64,000 nucleotides of DNA from an uncultured Alphaproteobacteria bacterium. Lineage in GTDB: Bacteria > Pseudomonadota > Alphaproteobacteria > Rs-D84. The stretch is from positions 186,001-250,000 of the forward strand of contig CAKQTG010000001.1 in assembly GCA_934276735.1 (NCBI GenBank), in the 5' to 3' direction. How positions within the stretch are numbered: the first letter of the stretch is position 1; every line of letters begins with the position of its first letter. The translations under genes and the position numbers were made by a program. A model generated the notes under the pieces. That model was not told the DNA's origin. It saw only the letters and a list, made by a program, of their open reading frames with translations, and searched no databases. Below are positions 35,696 to 43,415 of this stretch, in pieces.

Positions 35696-35723
35696 TTGAT
35701 TTTTATGTGCAATACCGTATAAT
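35696..35723 (+). promoter_or_regulatory. Promoter of tRNA-Thr
   Basis: TTGATT (35696-35701), 16-bp spacer, TATAAT (35718-35723), 19 bp before the tRNA. Confidence 0.65.
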
Positions 35724-35742
35724 TGCCGGGCAATAGTAAATC

Positions 35743-35816
35743 GCCCTAATAGTCTAGTGGTAAAACACGTCCTTGGTAAGGACGAGTCGCAAGTCCGATT
35801 CTTGCTTAGGGCACCA
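35743..35816 (+). tRNA. tRNA-Thr(GGT), unusual D arm
   Basis: 74 nt with encoded CCA; acceptor GCCCTAA/TTAGGGC, anticodon stem CGTCC/GGACG with loop TTGGTAA (GGT), T stem GCAAG/CTTGC. The D stem has a C:A mismatch, and the D loop AGTGGTA looks like that of tRNA-Glu or tRNA-Gly. Thr identity bases G1:C72, C2:G71, G35 and U36 are present. Confidence 0.85.
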
Positions 35817-35896
35817 TTAAAGAATTCCCATTTGAAAATCTGCTGAACATACCAAAAATCGGGGACAGATGTACGGCCCCAAATTTTTGTTCTTTG

Positions 35897-36262
35897 TTAA
35901 TGATTTGTAATATATACCTCTAATGGTGATGTCAAAGGTACAGGGGTATACAGTTTACGAATACACACATTGCGAGGTTCGTTCCATTTCCACCAATCAC
36001 CAGCCAATGCCCGTTTTATCTCGTCTGGGGTTGCTTTAGATAAAAACAGTTTGGTGGTGCATTCACATAACTCTGTATCCGGTGTGTAAGATTCCCATTT
36101 GTTCGACGGTTTGCCAAAATCTATGCAATCAGCGTATATTCGCTTTTCAGTTGCGGACATTTGGACAGTTGTTTTCTGTTTTCTAGTTTTGTTTATTGTT
36201 GTGTTTGTTTCAGCGCATCCGACCAATGTCAAAAGTGCTAAGATATTGAGTATCTCTTTCAT
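35897..36262 (-). CDS. Small lipoprotein of a three-gene envelope operon
   Basis: 121 residues from ATG at complement(36260-36262): MKEILNILALLTLVGC gives a lipobox with C16. The mature part carries further Cys (DCIDF, CECTTK, VCIRK) that may form disulfides. No family is recognised. Its start overlaps the stop of the gene before it by 4 bp (ATGA). It is AT-rich and its strand is opposite to both flanking tRNA and PIN genes. Confidence 0.65.
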   Translation of the reverse strand: MKEILNILALLTLVGCAETNTTINKTRKQKTTVQMSATEKRIYADCIDFGKPSNKWESYTPDTELCECTTKLFLSKATPDEIKRALAGDWWKWNEPRNVCIRKLYTPVPLTSPLEVYITNH

Positions 36263-36522
36263 TTTTCGTCTCTTTTGTTTTTCATTTGTTCTATAAATTT
36301 GGGCAACCATTCATATACAATGTTGCCGTATAGACAAATACAAACAATAAAACCTATAAAACCAAAAATGGTGCTCAATACAGGGTCTCTACCAATGTAT
36401 GTTTTATCTAAATCAAATAATTCGATAACACCACTGAAAACAGCCGTCACAACAACAATGTTTATTATTAATTCAAGGAAAGCCCGTATTGGATGGCCAC
36501 CAGTATATAATTTGTAAATCAT
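36259..36522 (-). CDS. Small two-helix membrane protein
   Basis: 87 residues with two hydrophobic helices, about 15-34 (LELIINIVVVTAVFSGVIEL) and 46-66 (LSTIFGFIGFIVCICLYGNIV), and a charged tail ending KNKRDEK. No family recognised. Middle gene of the unit, coupled to the lipoprotein gene by 4 bp. Confidence 0.65.
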   Translation of the reverse strand: MIYKLYTGGHPIRAFLELIINIVVVTAVFSGVIELFDLDKTYIGRDPVLSTIFGFIGFIVCICLYGNIVYEWLPKFIEQMKNKRDEK

Positions 36523-36525
36523 TTT

Positions 36526-36858
36526 TTATCTCGTTAATTCTGTGAATATAACACCAAGCAGTACTCTAACCCCAAATACAATCAATGCAATCAACCAGGT
36601 ATACCCTATAAGTTCTTTTTTTGATTTTTTGTTAATTTGTGATTTTATAATCCAATATGATATTATATAATTTACGGCAACAGCTGCACCAATACTATGA
36701 GAATAGTTGTCTGATGCTGTTGCTATAACTTCCAAACATAAATGTAAAAACTCAAAGCTGACTAGGTTCCAAATAACAATTTGTTTCTTTGTTAATCCTT
36801 TTTCATGTGTTGCCGTTTTGGTTGTGTGCGCGTTTGATAAACTGATTTTTTCTGACAT
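36526..36858 (-). CDS. Small three-helix membrane protein
   Basis: 110 residues from ATG at complement(36856-36858), with AAAGGAGC 8-15 bases upstream. Hydrophobic stretches at about 28-46, 55-70 and 85-108. N-terminal 25 residues are polar and Ser/Thr/Lys-rich. No family recognised. A hairpin with T-tract lies between this gene and any upstream promoter on the minus strand. Confidence 0.65.
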   Translation of the reverse strand: MSEKISLSNAHTTKTATHEKGLTKKQIVIWNLVSFEFLHLCLEVIATASDNYSHSIGAAVAVNYIISYWIIKSQINKKSKKELIGYTWLIALIVFGVRVLLGVIFTELTR

Positions 36859-36880
36859 ATTTGCTCCTTTGTTATAAAAA

Positions 36881-37095
36881 GACCGCCCAAGAAAGAGCGG
36901 TCGGGGAGTTCTCAAATCATTTGTTCATTGATTCTGTGACTTTCAGGTTGCCCCTATTTTATAATCAACAGCTCCCCGACCATAAGCCAGGGATGATAAC
37001 GGCGCAAAAGACACCGATAACATCAGATTACGATGCTTTCGCACCGGAACAAATGGGCTTGAGATAGCCCCGAACCCACGTCCCCATGGATTCAG
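36881..37095 (+). ncRNA. c4-like structured antisense RNA, copy B (upstream of PIN-like gene)
   Basis: Hairpin GACCGC/GCGGTC (36881-36902) runs into TCGGGGAG; GGTCGGGGAG (36899-36908) pairs perfectly over 10 bp with CTCCCCGACC (36972-36981). In the loop TTCAGGTTGCCCC is visible. The 3' end has TAGCCCCGAACCCACGTCCCC and TGGATTC (37065-37092). Compared with copy A the first hairpin differs in sequence but keeps pairing, and the long stem is kept by compensating changes. TATAAA at 36873-36878 may be the -10 box. Downstream is the PIN-like gene rather than an antirepressor. Confidence 0.55.
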
Positions 37096-37177
37096 TACAG
37101 ATTTTAATATATTTTATCAGATATTGCAAATTCTTAAATAGTGTGTAACCTTCTAAGAATATATAAGGATTATTGTA

Positions 37178-38323
37178 ATGAAAAACACATTCAGAGAGTT
37201 TGCACGTCTTAGTACAGATGAATTAAAAGCATTATGGGCGGAGGCAATAATCGTTTTTGATACGAATATATTGCTAAACTTATATGAATATTCTCAAAAT
37301 ACTTGTGATGCTGTATTTGAAATTATGGAAAAATTAAATAGTCAGTTATGGTTACCATATAAGATTGGTGAGGAATTTTATACCAAGAGAATATCAAAGA
37401 TTTATACACATAATAAAAGTTGTGATAAAATCATCAGTTTAATAGATGAACTATTAAAAATAGACAAAGAATCATGTCTTTATGAATTGTTACATGATAA
37501 TCAGCAACTAAAAGTACTAAAAAGTGAAGTAGAAAAAAAGTCAAAACAGAATAAATTAGATATATATAATGACCCAATAGTCAATAAAATTGAAAAACTA
37601 TATGATGGGCGTGTCGGTCAGAAATCTACAGATGCAGAAATAGACGAAATAGAAAAAGAGTATCGTTATAAAACGGCAAATGGAATTTACTGTCCTGGGT
37701 TTAAAGATTCAGATAAAGCAAAAAATTCTTCTGGTGATTTTCTTTTGTGGAAGCAAATGTTAACCTATGCTGTTAAAAACAAAAAAAGTATCATTTTTGT
37801 GACTGAAGATAAGAAAGAGGATTGGTGGTGGAAGCCGCAACACGATTGTATAAGTGCTCGCTATGAATTATTAAAAGAATTTATAAAACATACAAACGGT
37901 AAAATATTTTATATGTATAAGTTTAATGATTTTACAAAGGCATATGCAAAATATAAGAAGACGAAAGTTGATAAAAAGGTCACGGAAGAAATAAAAAATA
38001 CCGAAGAAGAAAAAAGTGCAACACGGAATATATTGGCACAAGTTTTAGCGGAAAAAGATAGTGAAATATATACTAGATTTGGTTCTAGTAATGATATATG
38101 GAAAGGTTTAGAAGAATATAATAAAATAGTAAACTCTTGTGAAAATGCCATAAAACCCTTAAGAGACATTCAAAAGTATTACGAAACTATAACGGCTCCA
38201 TTAAAAGAAATTCAATCTGTTATAAAACCGTATGGCGCAAATTCGTTAGCAAAAATGTTAAAAAATAGTTCAACTATGGAGAATAAAGAACTTATTTGTA
38301 AGACATTGGACGATGACAAATAG
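37178..38323 (+). CDS. PIN-like domain nuclease (DUF4935 type)
   Basis: 381 residues. FDTNILLNLYEY (D28, N30) is the first acidic motif of PIN folds; PGFKDSDKAKNSSGDFLLWKQM supplies the DxxK...GDxxxW motif and SIIFVTEDKKEDWWW the last Asp. These three together are typical of the PIN-like DUF4935 family, found in defence islands and believed to cut RNA. The C-terminal 120 residues are charged and helical. The gene is distinctly AT-rich against its neighbours, has no close partner gene on its strand, and is preceded by c4-like RNA copy B. It may be a phage-defence or toxin-like effector. Confidence 0.8.
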   Translation: MKNTFREFARLSTDELKALWAEAIIVFDTNILLNLYEYSQNTCDAVFEIMEKLNSQLWLPYKIGEEFYTKRISKIYTHNKSCDKIISLIDELLKIDKESCLYELLHDNQQLKVLKSEVEKKSKQNKLDIYNDPIVNKIEKLYDGRVGQKSTDAEIDEIEKEYRYKTANGIYCPGFKDSDKAKNSSGDFLLWKQMLTYAVKNKKSIIFVTEDKKEDWWWKPQHDCISARYELLKEFIKHTNGKIFYMYKFNDFTKAYAKYKKTKVDKKVTEEIKNTEEEKSATRNILAQVLAEKDSEIYTRFGSSNDIWKGLEEYNKIVNSCENAIKPLRDIQKYYETITAPLKEIQSVIKPYGANSLAKMLKNSSTMENKELICKTLDDDK

Positions 38324-38639
38324 AGTAAGAATAATATAATGTTACTAGACGGTTAGTGGTATATATTATGTTAATAATTCTTGCATTTTGTACAGTTTCA
38401 TTATAGTATTTACGTCAGTAATTAGATTAGATATAAGATGTGTATCTTATAATTGCTGAATTTTTATGGGCGCGATTGTGTTGATGTGACTGACAACCAC
38501 GGAATAATCAAAACCCGGGCAAAGATATAAATTCAGGGTGGCACCGCGCGGATTCCGCGCCCCTGTGAAAATCATTTGGGTGCCGAATTCAATCAATCAT
38601 TATTTTGGCACCTGGGGAATAAAACAAAAAGGGACCAAA
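38324..38639. other. Intergenic leader between the PIN-like gene and aspS
   Basis: 316 bases without a gene. The left half holds TATAAGAT GTGT ATCTTATA (about 38429-38450), a possible terminator for the PIN-like gene. The right half is the aspS leader with the T-box-like structure listed separately. Confidence 0.6.
38475..38634 (+). promoter_or_regulatory. T-box-like leader of aspS
   Basis: AGGG (38535-38538), 7-base bulge TGGCACC (38539-38545), GCGCGG (38546-38551), loop ATT, CCGCGC (38555-38560), CCCT (38561-38564): exactly the T-box antiterminator, which binds the free CCA end of uncharged tRNA. The bulge letters TGGC match the discriminator G of tRNA-Asp (GCCA). A hairpin at 38478-38500 shows GAC (38488-38490), an Asp codon, in its loop and may be the specifier. 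CCCT could also pair with the AGGG of the aspS ribosome binding site (38630-38633), and GGTGCC (38579-38584) can pair with GGCACC of the T-box or with GGCACC at 38607-38612; this suggests translational control. A full Stem I is not seen. Confidence 0.6.
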
Positions 38640-40409
38640 ATGGTATCATTAAAATCTAAATACAGAACGCACACGTGTGGCGAATTAAATGCGTCCAATG
38701 TCGGGCAAACTGTTGTGCTGTCGGGCTGGGTTCATCGCAAGCGTGACCACGGGTCATTGCTGTTTATTGACCTGCGCGATAATTATGGAATTACACAATG
38801 CGTGTTTGACGGTGGGGACGAGGCACTGGAACGTGTGCGTCCAGAATCTGTGATTCAAATTACTGGCACGGTTGTTGCGCGTGACGCGTCTGCGGTAAAT
38901 GATAAAATTCCAACCGGCGCCATTGAAATTCAGGCCACAAAATGGGACGTGTTGACCAGTGCAAATGTTTTGCCGTTCCAGGTGTTTGGCGACGATGATA
39001 CTGTGGCCGAAGATTTGCGTTTAAAATACCGCTATATTGATTTGCGTCGTGAATCATTGCACCAAAATATTTTGTTCCGCAATCGTATGATTAAATTTAT
39101 GCGCGACAAAATGTGGGAAATGGGATTTTCTGAATTCCAGACGCCGATTTTGACCGTATCCAGTCCAGAAGGTGCACGTGACTTTATTGTGCCGTCACGT
39201 AATCATCACGGTATGTTCTATGCATTGCCCCAGGCACCGCAACAGTTTAAACAGTTGATTCAGATTTCCGGATTTGACCGCTATTTCCAAATTGCGCCGT
39301 GTTTCCGTGACGAAGATTTGCGTGCAGACCGTTTGCTGGAATTTTACCAGTTGGATATGGAAATGTCGTTTGTTGACCTGCCGGATATCCAGGCTGTGGG
39401 TAATGAATTGATGCCGGCGATTATTCGCGAATTCGTCCCAGGTGCAAATGTATGTCCGGATATTCCGCATATCCCATTTGATGAAGCGATGTTGAAATAT
39501 GGTTCGGATAAACCGGATTTACGTAACCCTATTATTATTTCAGACGTGACGGACATTTTCCGTGGCTCTGATTTTGGAATTTTTGCAAATGCGATTGAAG
39601 GCGGCGCAGTTGTTCGCGCGATTCCGGCACCGAATTCGGCGGATAAATCACGTAGTTGGTTTGACAAACTAGGTGATTATGCGGTCAAAGAACTGGGATT
39701 GGGCGGACTGGGTTATATCGTCTTTGCGGGCGAGGCCAAAGGCCCCGTTGCCAAGAAACTGGACGCAGATCGGATTGCAAAACTGCATGAAATCGCGGGC
39801 GACAACGCATCGTTGTTCTTTGTCTGTGACGTGGCAGATAATGCAGCCAAGGCGGCGGGCAAATTGCGCAACAAATTGGGCGAAGATTTAGGCTTGATTG
39901 ACCCGAACGATTTCCGTCTGTGCTGGATAGAAGAATTCCCGTTCTTTGAAGCAGACCCAGAATCACCGACAGGAATCGCGTTTACACATAATCCGTTCTC
40001 GTTCCCGATGGCGACATTGGACGAATTGAATACACGCGACCCATTGTCAATCAAGGCAGCTCAGTTTGACATGGTATTAAATGGTGCCGAAATTTGCAGT
40101 GGTGGTTTGCGTAACTTTAATCCAGAGATTATGGTTAAATGTTTCGACATTACGGGATACGACGAAGAAACGGTTAAAGAAAAGTTCGGTGGAATGTATA
40201 CCGCGTTCCAATACGGTGCGCCACCGCACGGTGGGTGTGCGTTCGGTATTGACCGATTGGTTCAGATTATGCGTCGCGAACCGAATTTGCGCGAGGTTGT
40301 GTTGTTCCCAACCAACCAGCGTGGCCAGGATTTAATGATGGGGTCACCATCGCCGGTCACAGAACAACAACTGCGCGAAGACCATATCCAGGTTCGCAAG
40401 AAAAACTAA
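38640..40409 (+). CDS. aspS: Aspartate-tRNA ligase
   Basis: Class IIb synthetase, 589 residues from ATG 38640 (MVSLKSKYRTHTCGELN), preceded by AAAAAGGGACC. The OB-fold anticodon domain (WVHRKRDHGSLLFIDLRD), motif 2 (CFRDEDLRADRLLEFYQLDMEMSF), the bacterial GAD insertion and motif 3 (GGCAFGIDRLVQIM) are all present. An in-frame extension to 38538 runs through the T-box-like leader and has no similarity. Whether it is discriminating for tRNA-Asp or also charges tRNA-Asn is not readable here. Confidence 0.97.
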   Translation: MVSLKSKYRTHTCGELNASNVGQTVVLSGWVHRKRDHGSLLFIDLRDNYGITQCVFDGGDEALERVRPESVIQITGTVVARDASAVNDKIPTGAIEIQATKWDVLTSANVLPFQVFGDDDTVAEDLRLKYRYIDLRRESLHQNILFRNRMIKFMRDKMWEMGFSEFQTPILTVSSPEGARDFIVPSRNHHGMFYALPQAPQQFKQLIQISGFDRYFQIAPCFRDEDLRADRLLEFYQLDMEMSFVDLPDIQAVGNELMPAIIREFVPGANVCPDIPHIPFDEAMLKYGSDKPDLRNPIIISDVTDIFRGSDFGIFANAIEGGAVVRAIPAPNSADKSRSWFDKLGDYAVKELGLGGLGYIVFAGEAKGPVAKKLDADRIAKLHEIAGDNASLFFVCDVADNAAKAAGKLRNKLGEDLGLIDPNDFRLCWIEEFPFFEADPESPTGIAFTHNPFSFPMATLDELNTRDPLSIKAAQFDMVLNGAEICSGGLRNFNPEIMVKCFDITGYDEETVKEKFGGMYTAFQYGAPPHGGCAFGIDRLVQIMRREPNLREVVLFPTNQRGQDLMMGSPSPVTEQQLREDHIQVRKKN

Positions 40410-40429
40410 ATAATTGTTTGTGTTTATTC

Positions 40430-40456
40430 AGTCCGCGTTTGCGGGCTGATTTTTTG
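40430..40456 (+). terminator. Terminator after aspS
   Basis: CAGTCCGC GTTT GCGGGCTG followed by ATTTTTTG. Confidence 0.8.
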
Positions 40457-40526
40457 TATGAAATCAAACCTATTAAAATCTGTGGTTCAGACATGTATAA
40501 TCCTTTCACAGGAACGGTGGGAAAAA

Positions 40527-40898
40527 ATGCAGGCGGATATAGATAAACTGGTCGCAACATTGAATTTAACGGAATACCAGGCGCACGTCTTGCGTACGCG
40601 ACGTCATCAATATGATATGACTGGATTGGTAAAACGGGGCGGGGTTTTGTATGTGCCACGCAGCGCGTCTGATGGGCCAGGTATTGTCCATTATGTTCGC
40701 CGCATATTATTCGGGCGACGTGCTGATTTGATTGGGCGCGATAAAATCTTGTTACAAGCGGTGCGTCGCATAAAATTTATGGCCGATGGATTGCACTGCG
40801 TTCGGGTTGGACAATATCAATACTGGGCTGATAAAAATGGACAATCGGTTTCTGCTGAATATGTTCGGCGTCATTTGACCCAGAAAAATCGACACTAA
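40527..40898 (+). CDS. Hypothetical basic protein
   Basis: 123 residues from ATG 40527 (MQADIDKLVATLNLTEYQAHVL), with GGAACGGTGGG upstream; an earlier ATG at 40458 overlaps the terminator tail and is less likely. Basic, with several Arg-rich stretches (RRILFGRRADLIGRDK), so nucleic-acid contact is possible. No family recognised. Convergent with the AsmA gene, with which it shares 4 bases at the ends. Confidence 0.55.
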   Translation: MQADIDKLVATLNLTEYQAHVLRTRRHQYDMTGLVKRGGVLYVPRSASDGPGIVHYVRRILFGRRADLIGRDKILLQAVRRIKFMADGLHCVRVGQYQYWADKNGQSVSAEYVRRHLTQKNRH

Positions 40899-43369
40899 AA
40901 TTTATCGTGTGTTTTTATAAATTGGCGCATAAAACTGGAATCGAAATTTGTCATAATTTCAGTCAATGAATAATTACGTGTGCCGTCTGGCGATATAGTC
41001 AGGCGAACGGGTGCAGGGGTTGGCGCCGTTCCCCGCATTGTCATATTTAACATGACAGTCATATGCGCGTTTTCAATATCAAATTCACCATACGCATCAA
41101 CGTGGCGCATTTGCAACGTAAATGGTTGCGCAGTTATAAAATTACCATTGGTGTATTTACCAACAATACGCATTTTCTTTATTGCGGTTTCGCCACCGGT
41201 CAATGCGTCGGCTAATGCATATTCGGCATTAAAGGTGTTTATCTGGTCTGCGGACGCATAGAATTCATCAAACCCTAATCCAATAATATATCCGCCGTAA
41301 AACGACAAATCCATGTCTCCGTCCAGGTTATACCATATATCGTGTGCGATGTGACCATTGGTCTGTAATGAAATTTCAGCTGTAATCATTGTGTCACGGA
41401 TATTCAGTGGCATTATGCGTGATAACAGATATCCATTGATTACAAATTTATTTAATTGAATATCGATGTCGTATTTTGATGCGTCCTTGCGCAATGTGGC
41501 CAACAGATTTCCACGTGCCGCGTCTGTGATAGAAAATGTCTGGGTATTAGATTTCAGGGCGTATATAAAATTCTTGTATTCATTACCGTTGTAAATCAGT
41601 GTGTCTGCGGTCAAAGAAATATCAACCGGTAATTCAAATGGCAATGTTATTGGTGCGGCTGTCAGAAATTCTAATTCATCATAATTATCAATATAATTCT
41701 GGTTCGCAAATGCGTCGGCGTTTAATAATGCAGTGCGCAGGGTAACATTGCGGCCACTGAGGCTGCCACTAAATTTTTGGGTGCCGATTGTGACGTCCAT
41801 ATTTGATATGTTGCGGCCGCTGTATGTGCCGGATACTGTATATGGCGCGTTGTTCAATGATTGCAGGTCAACATTCGGTATTACGTCCTTGAAATTATCG
41901 CCAGAGAGCAGAAATGTTTTATCCGTCATAGATATTTTCCATTTCGCACCACGTGGTATGAACGCCATCGCACCGTCAGACCATTTCATGTCGCCTGTGG
42001 TATTCAGCATAAAATCAGGCAAGAATTTAAAGTCTGGCACCGCCCAACGCAATGTTTGATTACGCGCAAATGAATATGAAGCATTGACAGATTTTGGTGT
42101 TATGTTAAATACGCCGGCAATGTCATTGAATTGAAATTCCAGTTTTCCGTTTTTGCCCAGACGTCGCACCGCGCGGACTAATTTGTCAGCGTTTGGCATT
42201 TTGCCTGGTGCGCGAATTGATGCGTTAAATGTCCCGTTATCTACTGACAATGTTCCGGAAATATCGCCATATGAAAACTTTGAGCATTGCCATTTTTCCG
42301 GTGTGCCAGAAAATAAGCACATTGTCTGGATTCCGTCCACAGGCATTGTTACCAGAACATTATATGCGCCACTTGCATCAATTGTGCCACCTGTGACTGC
42401 AACATCATCAGCAATAATGTTTGATATTTGAACCAGTTTTTTATCGCCAATCGCATTTATTTTCAGATGTTGGAATTCGTGCCCGGCAAGTTTTAATTTT
42501 CCGTGTAAGTCTAAATTAAATGTTGTGCGATAAAATATATTTGATGGGTTAGTTAAAAATGTAAAATCATAATCCAGGTCATTGGCCGTCAAATTGATTT
42601 CACGTGCACCATCAGGCAAAATTTTTATATCACCAGAAAAGTGGTCTGATTTTATATCGGTAAATTCAAAACCGTATTCGCCGTCCCATGCGAAATTCAT
42701 ACTCAATTTTACAGGCACGTCAATACGTGGGTATGAGAATTCAAACCACTTGTTTATGTTTGGTGTGTCTATGTCCAGATGGCCACGCGCCGTTCCGTCT
42801 GAAAATAACATACCCGTAATTTCCAGTTTGTTATTATGATTTTTTATTACAAATTCGTCGTCTAAAAATTCAAAATCATATTTGTGATCATTTGTGCGGA
42901 CAGTTCCCGTCAGACCACCATTGGTCAAACGTGCACGCACAATATCATAATCCTTGTCATGAAACGTCACGACGGAATTATATATATCAACGGCGTTGTT
43001 AAAATCGGGGGCCGCTAACGATTCTATATTCAGTTTTGCGCCATGAATCCCAATTCGCCCCTGTAATGACGCATTGTCTAAGTTAAATATGTCTGTTATT
43101 GGCACAGAAAACATAACCGCGTCAATATGCCCCATTGGAATACTGACGTTATGTGCAACAATCGTTGCGCGCCCCAGCAGGCTGAAATGAATATTGCCGT
43201 CAATTTGGGCGGTGATGCCAGTTTGTTGGTATATTGCCTGGGCAATCTTTGGGCGCATGTTGTTTATCGTTATCATTGGCGGAACAATGACCAACGCCAA
43301 TGCCCCAGCCGTTGTGATAAATACAGCTGTCCATAAAATTCTGCGTTTATATCTGGGTTTTAATGCCAT
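40895..43369 (-). CDS. AsmA-family envelope protein
   Basis: 824 residues with one N-terminal membrane helix (about 10-31) and then a long beta-rich periplasmic part. The start RPKIAQAIYQQTGITAQIDGNIHFSLLGRATIVAHNVSI is the AsmA N-terminal signature; repetitive beta-groove segments follow to a C-terminal AsmA-like region (MTMRGTAPTPAPVRLTISPDG). This family (AsmA, TamB, YhdP) is thought to carry lipids between membranes. Single gene, divergent from uvrB by 46 bp. Confidence 0.85.
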   Translation of the reverse strand: MALKPRYKRRILWTAVFITTAGALALVIVPPMITINNMRPKIAQAIYQQTGITAQIDGNIHFSLLGRATIVAHNVSIPMGHIDAVMFSVPITDIFNLDNASLQGRIGIHGAKLNIESLAAPDFNNAVDIYNSVVTFHDKDYDIVRARLTNGGLTGTVRTNDHKYDFEFLDDEFVIKNHNNKLEITGMLFSDGTARGHLDIDTPNINKWFEFSYPRIDVPVKLSMNFAWDGEYGFEFTDIKSDHFSGDIKILPDGAREINLTANDLDYDFTFLTNPSNIFYRTTFNLDLHGKLKLAGHEFQHLKINAIGDKKLVQISNIIADDVAVTGGTIDASGAYNVLVTMPVDGIQTMCLFSGTPEKWQCSKFSYGDISGTLSVDNGTFNASIRAPGKMPNADKLVRAVRRLGKNGKLEFQFNDIAGVFNITPKSVNASYSFARNQTLRWAVPDFKFLPDFMLNTTGDMKWSDGAMAFIPRGAKWKISMTDKTFLLSGDNFKDVIPNVDLQSLNNAPYTVSGTYSGRNISNMDVTIGTQKFSGSLSGRNVTLRTALLNADAFANQNYIDNYDELEFLTAAPITLPFELPVDISLTADTLIYNGNEYKNFIYALKSNTQTFSITDAARGNLLATLRKDASKYDIDIQLNKFVINGYLLSRIMPLNIRDTMITAEISLQTNGHIAHDIWYNLDGDMDLSFYGGYIIGLGFDEFYASADQINTFNAEYALADALTGGETAIKKMRIVGKYTNGNFITAQPFTLQMRHVDAYGEFDIENAHMTVMLNMTMRGTAPTPAPVRLTISPDGTRNYSLTEIMTNFDSSFMRQFIKTHDKF

Positions 43370-43415
43370 TTCTCTCTGCCCTTGTAATTTGATTATAATG
43401 GATTAGAATAATAGT

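Noticed and set aside
36881..36902. Hairpin as a simple terminator of the small-membrane-protein operon
   Set aside because: It lies upstream, not downstream, of that operon on the minus strand; it fits better as the 5' hairpin of the plus-strand RNA, though an attenuator role remains possible.
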